Below, one piece after another: positions 1 to 8,311 of a stretch of DNA of 37,588 nucleotides. How positions within the stretch are numbered: position 1 is the first letter of the stretch; every line of letters begins with the position of its first letter. Source of the stretch: GCA-2683825 sp965662355 (GTDB lineage Bacteria; Planctomycetota; UBA1135; GCA-002686595); assembly GCA_965662355.1 (NCBI GenBank), contig CBFIHP010000035.1, forward strand, positions 1 to 37,588. The letters run 5' to 3'. The translations under genes were made by a program, and so were the position numbers. The notes under the pieces are model-generated. The model was given only the letters and a program-made list of their open reading frames with translations. It did no database searches and had not been told where the DNA came from.

Positions 1-41
1 GTATCGAAGGCGATTAGGACGTGAAACCGGGGATGGTGGGG

Positions 42-66
42 GAGGTCCGCCTTCGTTTTGGTCCAT
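42..66 (+). repeat. Repeat D, copy 1 (25 bp)
   Basis: This 25-base stretch is identical to the reverse complement of 10871-10895. Here its last four bases overlap the right end of a repeat-A terminal inverted repeat (63-77). At the other copy it lies inside or just after a transposase C-terminal remnant, so it is probably the tail of a degraded insertion sequence. No intact gene is seen in 1-202. Confidence 0.7.
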
Positions 67-77
67 GCACCAACGCC
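63..77 (+). repeat. Repeat A, isolated right end
   Basis: The bases CATGCACCAACGCC match the right terminal inverted repeat of the full-length elements at 6115-6222, 14524-14632 and 21526-21635. The interior of the element is missing here; repeat D directly precedes it. Either a truncated copy or a recombination junction. Confidence 0.6.
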
Positions 78-202
78 GTCCTCCCACACATCGAACACAG
101 ACTTCCCCCACTCGGCCACTCCAGCAAGAGCCGTTGAGCCGTTCCCCTCAGAACATGCATAGGCAGGAGTCCCACGTCTTTCTGAAGGGGCGCTAGGCGC
201 CT

Positions 203-3193
203 TCATCGAAGACGCGTTCCCCCGTCGGCGGGATGGTCTTCGAGATCAATCGCGGGGAGCCGTGCCGTGAAGAGCTCGATCGCCTCGTCCACTTCCTGGT
301 TCGAGCGGTAGAAGACCCGGCCGCCGTTGGGAGCGATGGTGAAATCACCGGCGAATTGACCTTCTCCCAGGGGGCGTGTCAGTCGCCGCGGAGCGGGGCT
401 GCCCGTCAAGGACACGCGGAAGATATCTTGGACTTCGAAGATGTTGCCGATATCTTGCCTGGCCACGAAGACGGCACCGAGACCGCCGGGGGTGATTTGG
501 ACTTCGAAGATGAAGTCGAGATTCGTCAGCGCACTCGTCAGAAGCTCCGGAGCGTGGCTCGCATCCACTGGAACGATGAAGAGCTCCGCTTGCCCCGCGG
601 CCGCCGTCTCGGCGGCGAAGAGAGCGTGGAGACCATCGGGGGTCGTCGTGAATGTCGTGACGTTTCCGTCGGGGGCCAGATGTCCGCTCAGCTTGATCGG
701 CGCACCACTTCCGTCCACCGGGACGACGTAGAGCTCGTCACGATCGAACTGTTGCTGGTTCGCGAGGTAGACCACGTCGGAAGGGAGCAGATCGAAAGAG
801 AGGACATGCCCACCTGGCGGGAGGTCCGTATTCAACCGGCTCGGGGTTCCGCCTGCGACCGATGCGGAGAAAAGCTCAAACCCGGTTCCGGCATCGAGCC
901 TGGCGATAAAGACGGCGGATTGAGCGTCGTCGGTCAAAGCAAGGTCTACGGTCTGCGATCCGAGGACCTGTGACGTCCCGATCGGAACCGGAATAGCTCC
1001 CGGCTCACGGGCGACGGAGTAGAGCGCGTAGTCGGACGTTCCCAAGGCCTTGCCCTCGTACACCGCGCGGCTTCCGTCGGGGGTGACGACGATTCGCACG
1101 ATCGTGGTGATCTCTCCGGGAGCATTCGAGAGAATGTACTCCGTTTCACTCCCGTCGACGGGCACGTAGTAGAGATCGCGAGCGCTGTTAATCTCGCTGA
1201 CCGTACCCTCGTAGAACAGCCAATCGCGCTGCTCGTCCATGGTGAACAGGGGGTCGATCATTGAGGAGGTCGTATTCGAGCTCGAGATCCGGATCGCCAT
1301 GGCACTTCCGTCGATTGGAACCCGGTAGTAGCCGCTCACGCCGATCCCGTTTACGGCCATGATCACCTCGTCCTCTGCACCGTTCAGGGCGAACCCGGAC
1401 ACATTAGCTCCGAAGAGCCCTCCCAGCCCCTGATTGAGGATGGCCATGGATCCTCCCTCCATGGAGGTCGAGCGCAAGTCGCTACCGCCCCAGAGAACGT
1501 AGCCCTCGGTGAGCCCGAGCCAGCGGTAGGACGAAGTGCTTTCGACACCCAGGTCGACGCGTGGTGTGTTTCCATCGGCCCGCGTCCAGAAGAACTGAGA
1601 CTGATTCATCGGCGAGCCGGAAACGAAGGACCCGACAAAGGCGACGGTGCGGCCATCCGCTGAAAGGACATAGTCGTCCACGTCTGCAGCGAAGACGCCG
1701 GCCAGCGGGCCGTTGATCTTTTGCGACGCGCCGCTGCCGTCTGAAGCACGGCGATAGATATCCCTGCCCGAGAAGGACTCGGAGAACAGGTACACGATCT
1801 GTGAGCCGTCGTCGCTGTAGAGGTGCGAGATCTCACCGGAGCCCTCTTGCGGACCGCTAATCGAAACCGAAGGCGAGCTGCCGTCGACGGGTGCCGAGCG
1901 GAGCTGGCACGGCCCGAGGAAACCGCCTTTATAAATACAACCCTCGATCACGACCCGGTCGAACGCGGGACTGAGTGTGATTCTCTGAATTACCGGTCCG
2001 GGCCCGTTCAACTGAACGGCCGCCTCGCTTCCGTCAACAGGGACGGAGAGCGCGCTGACTGGGCCGTTGGTCAACTTGCCCATGAAGACCACCCGATCCA
2101 ATGCGAGTTGGGCCTGTGTGATCGGATACACCTGAACGTTCGCATGCAAGAAGCTCGGGACGCCGCCGGCGAGCGGCAAACTGAAGAGCCGATCCAGCTC
2201 GACGATGTACACTGCGCGCTGGGAATCCTCGGTGATACCGACCGGTTCGAAGGTCTCGGTAGTGGACTCCACGAGCAGCGTCGGAGTCCCGCCATCGATC
2301 GGAATCGCATAGAGACGCTGAGTTTCGACTCCTGAAACGCTCACTTCGTGATGCAAGAGAACACGCATGGAATCTGGCGAGACTTCGAAACTCAAGATGC
2401 TACCTGACTGCGGAAACAGTTCGACAGCAGGCTCACTGCCATCCACTGGAACCGAGTATAGCCCGAGCGTCGAATCTCCATGGACCGCACGTGCACCATC
2501 GGGCGAGAGGCTCAGGCCGGTGGAGGAGTGCGGGCTGAGCGGGACAGGACTTCCGGATCCGTCGCTAGCGATCCGGTGGAGCCCCGAGCCGCTCGAGTCG
2601 AAGTAGACGACCTGATGGCCATCCGGTGTCAGCCGGTAGTTCCTGAAGGCGGTGGCGAGCTCTGTCGGAGCGGAGCTTCCATCGATGGGAACCGAGAGGA
2701 GGGTCCCGCCGAAGTTGACGTCCTGCTGGAAGATCACGCGGGAGCCGTCCGGAAGAACATGGAACGTCAGCTGAGCCGCGGATTGGTGAAGCGGATTCAA
2801 GAGCACCGGAAGTTCCGAGCCATCGATCGGGACGGAATAGAGCTCGAAGTCTGTGGAAAATGTGGTCTTCGCGTAGATGACGCGATCGCCGCCGGTCGTA
2901 ACCTCGAGACCGGTCAAGGATTCGTGGGCTAGAAAGTCGGGGGTCAGGCGAGCCATCTCCCCTCCACCCAACAGGGGGGCGCTGTAGAGCTCGTTCTTGC
3001 CTTGGATCTCGCCGTCGGCGAAGAAAACGGCCTGCGTCCCATCCGGCGTCACCAGGAACGGACCCCCGACTTCGCCGAAATACTGGAGGTCGGGAGGGCC
3101 GCTCAAGTTGTTGATTTGAGGAGCCTGCTGAGCCGCGGGTATCTGGGGGACAAGAGCAGCGACCACTAGGGCAAGAAAGCGTAGTGAGTCCAT
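203..3193 (-). CDS. Secreted WD40-like (TolB-type) beta-propeller protein
   Basis: A 996-residue exported protein. It begins MDSLRFLALVVAALVPQIPA, a clean Sec signal peptide with likely cleavage after AAQQ. A TTG start 11 codons upstream (3226) is possible but would put polar residues before the signal, so the ATG at 3193 is preferred. The mature part is made of about 18 repeats of roughly 50 residues, each ending near a motif such as VPIDGS or VPVDGS and followed by TPDG-R-VY/VF strands. This is the WD40-like PD40 repeat of TolB-type propellers, enough for two or three stacked propellers. No catalytic motif is seen. Function is unknown; a surface or periplasmic binding role is an inference. 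It is transcribed alone. A decayed transposase lies just upstream and repeats D and A just downstream. Confidence 0.85.
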   Translation of the reverse strand: MDSLRFLALVVAALVPQIPAAQQAPQINNLSGPPDLQYFGEVGGPFLVTPDGTQAVFFADGEIQGKNELYSAPLLGGGEMARLTPDFLAHESLTGLEVTTGGDRVIYAKTTFSTDFELYSVPIDGSELPVLLNPLHQSAAQLTFHVLPDGSRVIFQQDVNFGGTLLSVPIDGSSAPTELATAFRNYRLTPDGHQVVYFDSSGSGLHRIASDGSGSPVPLSPHSSTGLSLSPDGARAVHGDSTLGLYSVPVDGSEPAVELFPQSGSILSFEVSPDSMRVLLHHEVSVSGVETQRLYAIPIDGGTPTLLVESTTETFEPVGITEDSQRAVYIVELDRLFSLPLAGGVPSFLHANVQVYPITQAQLALDRVVFMGKLTNGPVSALSVPVDGSEAAVQLNGPGPVIQRITLSPAFDRVVIEGCIYKGGFLGPCQLRSAPVDGSSPSVSISGPQEGSGEISHLYSDDGSQIVYLFSESFSGRDIYRRASDGSGASQKINGPLAGVFAADVDDYVLSADGRTVAFVGSFVSGSPMNQSQFFWTRADGNTPRVDLGVESTSSYRWLGLTEGYVLWGGSDLRSTSMEGGSMAILNQGLGGLFGANVSGFALNGAEDEVIMAVNGIGVSGYYRVPIDGSAMAIRISSSNTTSSMIDPLFTMDEQRDWLFYEGTVSEINSARDLYYVPVDGSETEYILSNAPGEITTIVRIVVTPDGSRAVYEGKALGTSDYALYSVAREPGAIPVPIGTSQVLGSQTVDLALTDDAQSAVFIARLDAGTGFELFSASVAGGTPSRLNTDLPPGGHVLSFDLLPSDVVYLANQQQFDRDELYVVPVDGSGAPIKLSGHLAPDGNVTTFTTTPDGLHALFAAETAAAGQAELFIVPVDASHAPELLTSALTNLDFIFEVQITPGGLGAVFVARQDIGNIFEVQDIFRVSLTGSPAPRRLTRPLGEGQFAGDFTIAPNGGRVFYRSNQEVDEAIELFTARLPAIDLEDHPADGGTRLR

Positions 3194-3279
3194 GGGTTCT
3201 GTGATGGTGATGGTAGAGAAGGGCAACCAAGCAGTGCCATGATCGAGCCTTCCGTTTCAAGAAACCACGAAAAAGGCTC

Positions 3280-3560
3280 AGCGCCGAGTATAGGTGCTCC
3301 TCGGATCTCGCCGTTCTCGGGCGGCTCCACGTTCCTCGTCTCGGGCGGATCCTTGTCGAGCGACAAGTGAGTTCTCGACCGGTGGTAATAGTCGAAGTAG
3401 CAGGTCAGAACCCGATGCAGATGCCGTTCGCCAAGCACGATGACGTGGTCGGTGCACTCCCGGCGGATGCTTCCGATGATCCGCTCGACGAACGGGTTCT
3501 GCCAGGGCGAATGCGGTGCACTTCGCAGCCCGTCGATGCCGTGTGGTACGGAAACTCGGG
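3280..3560 (-). pseudogene. Transposase C-terminal remnant (DDE integrase core)
   Basis: On the minus strand one frame reads SPWQNPFVERIIGSIRREC, then VLGERHLHRVLT, then YFDYYHRSRTHLSL and a proline-rich tail ending near GAPILG. This is the end of an integrase-core transposase: the E of NPFVER is the third catalytic acid of the DDE triad. The N-terminal part, including both catalytic Asp residues, is missing. Upstream of about 3560 the frame loses similarity and meets a stop. The normal stop is also gone, so the frame runs on into the signal-peptide region of the gene at 203-3193. A dead insertion-sequence fragment; family assignment beyond the rve/DDE core is uncertain. Confidence 0.75.
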
Positions 3561-3774
3561 AGGCGCTTTGGTGACCGCCGAGGAGTGGCCCATCAGGACT
3601 GTCTGATTGGCAAAGAGAACATCACTGAGGATTCTCATGGCATGTCGATCTGACGGTCGTGCCCACAGGTGCTCCAAGCGGCCCATTGGCAATGACTTAG
3701 AATGGCTCTCCTTCGCTTATTCAGAGGAGTTCCAATAACCCGCAAGAGAGCACGTTAATCGATCCCGCTCCCAA

Positions 3775-4172
3775 GGAAGTGCAGGAGACGCAAGATCCGC
3801 CCTCGCTACGGAGGCGATCGGCAAGCATGGGAGCATCACGATCGTCGAGCGATTTATCCGGTCAATGAAGACGGAATGCACGAGGCAGATCGTGGTGCCG
3901 TTCAGGTTGGACCGGATGCGGAAAGAGCTGGTCCGGTACGCGATCTGGTACGACGAGCATCGGCCGCACATGGCCCTGGGAGGGCGGACGCCCATCGAGG
4001 TTTCTACGGTTTGAAGCCGGCCAACGAGAAGCCGGGGTTCGAGACAAGATCCCGATGGCCTAGCCGATCGGTGAAGACGAAGGGGAAGAGGGGAGCCAAG
4101 CTCGAGCTAGTGCTCAACTACGTCGAAGGTCGGGAGCATCTCCCGCTCGTTGGGATCAGGTCCGCGGCGTAG
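3775..4172 (+). pseudogene. Second transposase C-terminal remnant, with a frameshift
   Basis: The plus strand reads IGKHGSITIVERFIRSMKTEC and then WYDEHRPHMALGGRTPIEV, which is the end of an integrase-core transposase with the DDE Glu in IVER. A premature TGA follows at 4012-4014. The family's C-terminal tail continues in the next frame (FYGLKPANEKPGFE, GKRGAKLELVL, YVEGREHLPLV) and stops at 4172. A single missing base in the GGTTT run around 4000-4004 explains the split. The N-terminal half with the two catalytic Asp residues is absent. It differs in sequence from the remnant at 3280-3560, so two separate insertion sequences have decayed side by side. Confidence 0.75.
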
Positions 4173-4299
4173 TTGGGGTTCGCGCGGTAGGGGAGTTCGT
4201 GGTCGAGGTATGCCCGGATGCTGGGTGGGATTCCGCTTCATGTGCCGAGGAAAGTCGGTGGACCACTACAGAGGTGCTTCCTCTTGTGAGGGATAATCC

Positions 4300-5757
4300 T
4301 TACCCCTCGAGCCGGCGGCGACGTGACTCCTCGAGCACACGGGCCCGATCCTCGACGCACCGGGTGAGGAGGCGCACACCCCAGTCCGTGGCGAGCTGGA
4401 TGCTCTCGGGCGTGATGTGCTCGTGGTTGTGCACCTGGAGCCGTAGGACGTCGCTCACGACACCGCTCTCGGGAAGCAGGGCCGAGAAGAAGAAGCCGTG
4501 TCCCGCGACATGGTCCCCGGCGTGCGCGCTTCCGGGATCCCCCAGGTGCAGATCCAGGTAGACCGACGAGACGTGCATGTCGTACAGGTGATCCATGTGG
4601 GTCTCGAGCCTTTCCGGAAAGTCGGCCCCAGCGACCTCGACGTCGATGACCGCGACATTCAGGAGGCGGTTGACACTCACCGCCATGCGGCTCTCCTCCG
4701 CGGCAGGAGCTCCGCGGGTGGTCAGTTCGCGCTCGAGCTCCAGGTGCTCCGCGATCTCCGCGATGAGCTCGCGATAGCGCTCGGGCACGTAGAGCTCCCG
4801 TGCGGGAGAACCCGCAAGCGGCAGGTACATGGGGATCAAGGACCCGCGCTCCTCGGCTTCATTCTCGAGGCCGACCATCTTGACCGAGGCCGGCAACATG
4901 CCCATGAAGACACCGGTCTCCCTGGCTCCAAGCTTGCGCTGGTTCTTCTGACTGAAGGGGTGGTTGCTCACGCACTCGGTCCAGAGCCCCAGGAGCCCCA
5001 ACTCCGCCGCACGCTCCAGACGAAGCGTGGCCACCATCCTGGCCAGTCCGTGGGAGCGGTAGCGTGGGTCGACGACCAGCTTCCCGGCCTCGGCGATCCG
5101 CGCCCCGGATCGGGCCAGGGTCAAGGAGGAGTGAGCGACGAGCTCGCCGGCCTCGTTGCAGACCACCGCGGAGTGCATCAGGCCTCCATCGATCAGTGCG
5201 CTCATTCGCTCGGGGTAGTAGATCTCGTCCGCCGGATAGTCGTATCCGTAGCAACGGTAGACCAGCCGGGCGAGCGCGTCGCACTCCGAGGGGAGCATCG
5301 CCCGCGCATGGAGCTCGGCCTCCGGCTCGGCCTCCGCTGCATCCTCGGAGAGGACCTGCTCGCGGTCGGCGAGCTCGCCGCGCGCGTCCACCTCGGAGAG
5401 GTGCAGGGAGCAGCGAGCGACGTTGCCCTCCCGTCCGTGGGAGTGGAGCTCGATGAACTCGGCGTAGCCGAGTCGCACCAGCTCGTGGGGAATCACGGTG
5501 TCGTCCTCGAAGACCGGAATGCCGTGATCGTTGACCTCCACGTACAAGTGGCCTCTCTCCGTCCAGGCCCGCACGGTGACCTCGGCTGGCCGATCCCCGT
5601 GCTCCCGCAGCTGCGCCAAGTGCACGAGCTCGTCGACCATGACCCGTAGCCTGCGGGCCCTGGCCGAGGAGATCCCGCGGTCGACCGCCAGCTCGAAGAT
5701 CGCTCCGCCGGGAACGCTGGCTGGCGCCTCGGAACCGGTGAGCTGGATCACGAGCAT
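4300..5757 (-). CDS. HATPase-like (anti-sigma-type) + GNAT acetyltransferase fusion
   Basis: A 485-residue cytosolic protein with no signal peptide. Residues about 15-125 resemble the RsbW/HATPase_c_2 fold: VMVDELVHLAQL sits where the N-box should be and EVNDHGIPV carries the D-x-G ATP-binding motif. The Asn normally found in the N-box is not there, so ATP binding is doubtful. Residues about 150-300 form a GNAT N-acetyltransferase: the acetyl-CoA loop is VVDPRYRSHGLARMV (R-x-x-G-x-A), followed by SNHPFSQKNQRKLGA. The C-terminal 180 residues are less clear. The ATG at 5757 is chosen because GGAGGAG lies 5 bases upstream; the frame is open further up, but that part is low-complexity and not protein-like. 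It stands alone. A fusion of a switch-type ATPase fold with an acetyltransferase suggests regulated acetylation of an unknown substrate. Confidence 0.8.
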   Translation of the reverse strand: MLVIQLTGSEAPASVPGGAIFELAVDRGISSARARRLRVMVDELVHLAQLREHGDRPAEVTVRAWTERGHLYVEVNDHGIPVFEDDTVIPHELVRLGYAEFIELHSHGREGNVARCSLHLSEVDARGELADREQVLSEDAAEAEPEAELHARAMLPSECDALARLVYRCYGYDYPADEIYYPERMSALIDGGLMHSAVVCNEAGELVAHSSLTLARSGARIAEAGKLVVDPRYRSHGLARMVATLRLERAAELGLLGLWTECVSNHPFSQKNQRKLGARETGVFMGMLPASVKMVGLENEAEERGSLIPMYLPLAGSPARELYVPERYRELIAEIAEHLELERELTTRGAPAAEESRMAVSVNRLLNVAVIDVEVAGADFPERLETHMDHLYDMHVSSVYLDLHLGDPGSAHAGDHVAGHGFFFSALLPESGVVSDVLRLQVHNHEHITPESIQLATDWGVRLLTRCVEDRARVLEESRRRRLEG

Positions 5758-5762
5758 CCAGG

Positions 5763-5769
5763 CTCCTCC
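5763..5769 (-). promoter_or_regulatory. Shine-Dalgarno site that fixes the GNAT-fusion start
   Basis: Read on the minus strand this is GGAGGAG, 5 bases before the ATG at 5757. It decides the start against the 119 extra upstream codons that are open in the same frame. Confidence 0.65.
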
Positions 5770-6114
5770 AGAGAGATCGGCTCCCGGTTCCCCGGGAGGC
5801 GTGTCGCACCCCGCTCCTCCCGGCCGCGCCGTGGCTCGCGGGCGGAGAGGGGGCTCGCCTCGAAGGCATGAATCACCGTGAAACCGAGCCGCTGGAAGGA
5901 GTGGGGTCGCATGAACGCCGGGGCACGAGGGTCGGGGCGAGAGGGATGAACTCCAGTCTAGCAGTCCTACCTTGCTCGTAGGCAACGGTGCGTGGGGGGA
6001 CTCCACTACATGTCGATCTGCGAGGGGGAGCTCGAGAACGTCGAGCTGTACACCAAGAACATGTATTAGGAGCGCAACGGTCGCAATCAGATCGGCCAAT
6101 GTACGGAAGGACAT

Positions 6115-6222
6115 GGCGTTGGTGCATGAATACAGAGGGGCCGGCCTATTTTGGTCTCGATCGGGCCTGAGCTACTGAGAGGGGCATCAGAAGTGCCCCG
6201 TCCCGATTCATGCACCAACGCT
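6115..6222 (+). repeat. Repeat A, full copy 1 (about 108 bp, terminal inverted repeats)
   Basis: It starts GGCGTTGGTGCATGAAT and ends ATTCATGCACCAACGCT, a nearly perfect inverted repeat. The interior holds GGCCGGCC, then GGTCTCGATCGGG, then a hairpin with arms GGGGCA and TGCCCC around a 7-base loop. The interior is about 90 percent identical to the copies at 14524-14632 and 21526-21635. No clear target-site duplication is seen. The stretch 5758-6362 holds nothing else recognisable. Confidence 0.85.
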
Positions 6223-6362
6223 CCCGAAAAAGGGGCGACTGGACGGAGGAAAGAGGCCAGATGTCGGAAAACCCTGTCGGTCCTCGGGAAGGCTCTGCGG
6301 ATGAGAGGGCAACGAGCTTGAAAAATCACCCGAGGCGTTACCCTCAAGACACAGCATCTTCC

Positions 6363-7400
6363 ATGAACAACCTAGCCTTACTCTGTCCTTTCCTCCTCGT
6401 CGCCTTCCAGGCCCCCGGCATGGCCCAGGGCCCACCTACGGCAGGGGGCACCCTCGGGAATGCAGGGGGCGGTACCCAGCCGATCTCCTCCAACTCCCAA
6501 AGCAAGCCCCGCTCTTTCAAGCTCCTGAGAGGGCTCCCCTCGCTCTCCAATTTCACGGTATGGGGCATGAATGACCGTCGAGAGATTGTCGGTCAAGGAC
6601 GTTTGACGACCGGGATTCGACCGTGGGTGGGTCTGTATTGGAGTTCGCCGGACGCTATCCCCCAGACGATTACGATACCTGGTGGTTTGTGCGTGAGTGC
6701 CACAGGCATCGACAATGCGGGCAACATCGTCGGGTCGTACTCGCTCTCGCTATGCAGTACATCCAATCTTTACTGCACAGCGGGTGTCTCGGGCTTCAAG
6801 CTCTCTCCCGGCGGAACCCTTACATACCCCATCCAGGTGACGTTCCCCGGCGCACTATCGACCCAGATCAACGACATCAACTCGGCCGGAGAGATGGTCG
6901 GTTCTTACTGGGAGAGCATCGCTGGTATTTGCACTCAGAAAGCCTTTTTCCGGAACTCATCCGGGGTCGACTTCAATATCTCTCCTCCCGGATCCACGAG
7001 TTCCCGTGCAAGCAAGATCACCGATGCCGGCCGCATTTGCGGAGAGATGAACGGCACTGCACCTGTCTGTTCAACCGGTTGGATCCTGGAAGCTGGCGGC
7101 TATACCAACGTCACCTATCCGGGGGCTGTCTGGACCAGCGTCAGCGGGATCAGTGACTCCAGAAATGAGACCGCCGGCATTTTTGGCACGACGTGCCCCT
7201 TTCCCAATCCCCCGGGAGCCTTTCTACGCCGCGGCGACAATGGCCCCTTCGTTACGCTCACTCCTTTCGGCCCGAGTCCGAACAACCCGATGTTAGTTAC
7301 CGGGATGAACGAACTCGGTGACATCGTCGGTGTCTCGTTTGGAAGCCTCATGTCGGGCGCCTTCGTGGGACTCCGCGTGGGTGAGCTCGTCACTCGCTGA
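6363..7400 (+). CDS. Secreted HAF-repeat protein
   Basis: A 345-residue exported protein. The start MNNLALLCPFLLVAFQAPGM gives a signal peptide with cleavage near MAQ; the frame is open upstream into repeat A, but that part is not protein-like. The mature part carries about six HAF-type repeats with the pattern [GD]-I/M-N-x-x-G-x-I-V-G: GMNDRREIVGQG, GIDNAGNIVGSY, DINSAGEMVGSY, KITDAGRICGEM, GISDSRNETAGIF and GMNELGDIVGVS. Such proteins are probable beta-propellers of unknown ligand. The stop lies 6 bases before the ECF sigma factor at 7407, so co-transcription with the sigma factor and kinase is likely. It could be a surface sensor, or just the first structural gene of that unit; nothing in the sequence decides between these. 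Confidence 0.8.
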   Translation: MNNLALLCPFLLVAFQAPGMAQGPPTAGGTLGNAGGGTQPISSNSQSKPRSFKLLRGLPSLSNFTVWGMNDRREIVGQGRLTTGIRPWVGLYWSSPDAIPQTITIPGGLCVSATGIDNAGNIVGSYSLSLCSTSNLYCTAGVSGFKLSPGGTLTYPIQVTFPGALSTQINDINSAGEMVGSYWESIAGICTQKAFFRNSSGVDFNISPPGSTSSRASKITDAGRICGEMNGTAPVCSTGWILEAGGYTNVTYPGAVWTSVSGISDSRNETAGIFGTTCPFPNPPGAFLRRGDNGPFVTLTPFGPSPNNPMLVTGMNELGDIVGVSFGSLMSGAFVGLRVGELVTR

Positions 7401-7406
7401 AACACG

Positions 7407-8003
7407 ATGCTCCAGAAACCTTCTACCGAAGCGGCCCAGGCTGTCACCCAGATACTCACGGGAGTCGAGAATGGTGAATGGCAAGTCTCCGACGAACTCC
7501 TACCGTTGGTCTACTCGGATCTGCGCATGCTGGCCTCGGCGCGCATGGCGTGCCTGGGAGCGGGGCAGACGTTCCAGGCGACCGAGCTGGTCCACGAGGC
7601 CTACATGCGTCTCGTCGGTTCGAACGAAATGGGCTGGCAAGGTCGGGCCCATTTCTTCGGCGCGGCGGCGCGGGCCATGCGCGACATCCTGGCCGACTAC
7701 CTGCGCCGCAAGGGTAGCCTGAAGCGCGGAGGTCACATGCGGCAGGTCAGCCAGGAGACGTCCGCACAGGTGACCTGCGATGGTCCGAGCGATGATGCGC
7801 TGGCGATCGAGGAGGTGCTGCAGGAGTTCGAGGTTCAGTATCCCCGCAAGGCGGACGTGGTGACCATGGCCTTCTTCGGCGGGCTCAGCACGCCGGAGAT
7901 CGCGGCGGTCCTGGGGCTCTCAGCGCGCACCGTCGAGCGCGAGTGGCGCTTTGCGAAGGCCTGGTTGAACAAGCGACTGTCGGATTGGAGGGTCGACGAG
8001 TGA
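7407..8003 (+). CDS. ECF-type RNA polymerase sigma factor (TIGR02999-like)
   Basis: A 198-residue sigma-70-type factor with only regions 2 and 4. Region 2 is around residues 40-100 (FQATELVHEAYMRLV, then AAARAMRDILADYLRRK) and region 4 around 130-190, with the helix-turn-helix LSTPEIAAVLGLSARTVERE. Spelling and length match the ECF-like group TIGR02999, which in Planctomycetes and Acidobacteria is typically encoded next to a Ser/Thr kinase. That is the case here: its TGA overlaps the kinase GTG start (GTGA at 8000-8003), so translation is probably coupled. No anti-sigma factor gene is seen nearby. The family is thought to be controlled by the partner kinase; this is family knowledge, not shown here. 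No strong Shine-Dalgarno precedes the ATG. Confidence 0.9.
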   Translation: MLQKPSTEAAQAVTQILTGVENGEWQVSDELLPLVYSDLRMLASARMACLGAGQTFQATELVHEAYMRLVGSNEMGWQGRAHFFGAAARAMRDILADYLRRKGSLKRGGHMRQVSQETSAQVTCDGPSDDALAIEEVLQEFEVQYPRKADVVTMAFFGGLSTPEIAAVLGLSARTVEREWRFAKAWLNKRLSDWRVDE

Positions 8004-8311
8004 ACCAGGAGCTCTCACCCGAAGACGTTCGCCGGCTGGACACACTCTTCGAGCGCGGAGCCGAGCTGCCGAAGGATGAGCAGGCCGCGTTCCTGGAGCG
8101 CGAATGCGGCTCGAACTTGGCGCTCAGGGCCGAGCTCGTGCATTTGCTCGCAGGGTTTGCGGGCGATGACGTCCTGGCTCGGCTCCAACCCGGACCGCCT
8201 TCGCGCGAAGGGACTCGAATCGGCCCCTACAAGCTACTCGAGCGCGTCGGGCATGGTGGTATGGGAGAGGTCTATTCCGCCGAACAACTCGAACCGGTCG
8301 CGTGGCCGTGA
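8000..8311 (+). CDS. Ser/Thr kinase, N-terminal piece cut off by a frameshift
   Basis: It starts at a GTG that overlaps the sigma-factor stop and gives 103 residues ending at the TGA of 8309-8311. The first 70 residues are the helical leader usual in Pkn-type kinases next to TIGR02999 sigma factors. Then comes the kinase Gly-rich loop, LLERVGHGGMGEVYSAEQ. The sequence should continue into the catalytic Lys of VAVKLIKPGMD, but that part lies in the -1 frame from about 8296. Adding one base around 8293-8299 would join this piece to the product of 8302-10827. No slippery heptamer is visible at the junction, so a true indel or an assembly error is more likely than programmed frameshifting. Confidence 0.7.
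   Translation: MNQELSPEDVRRLDTLFERGAELPKDEQAAFLERECGSNLALRAELVHLLAGFAGDDVLARLQPGPPSREGTRIGPYKLLERVGHGGMGEVYSAEQLEPVAWP

Noticed and set aside
5064..5649. Long plus-strand frames opposite the GNAT fusion
   Set aside because: Arg/Pro-rich shadow frames of a high-GC gene; the minus-strand frame has clear domains.
6020..6069. Short plus-strand peptide MSICEGELENVELYTKNMY
   Set aside because: Only 20 codons with no start signal and no family.
8285..8311. Programmed -1 frameshift in the kinase gene
   Set aside because: No slippery X-XXY-YYZ heptamer and no obvious downstream pseudoknot at the joint; an indel is simpler.
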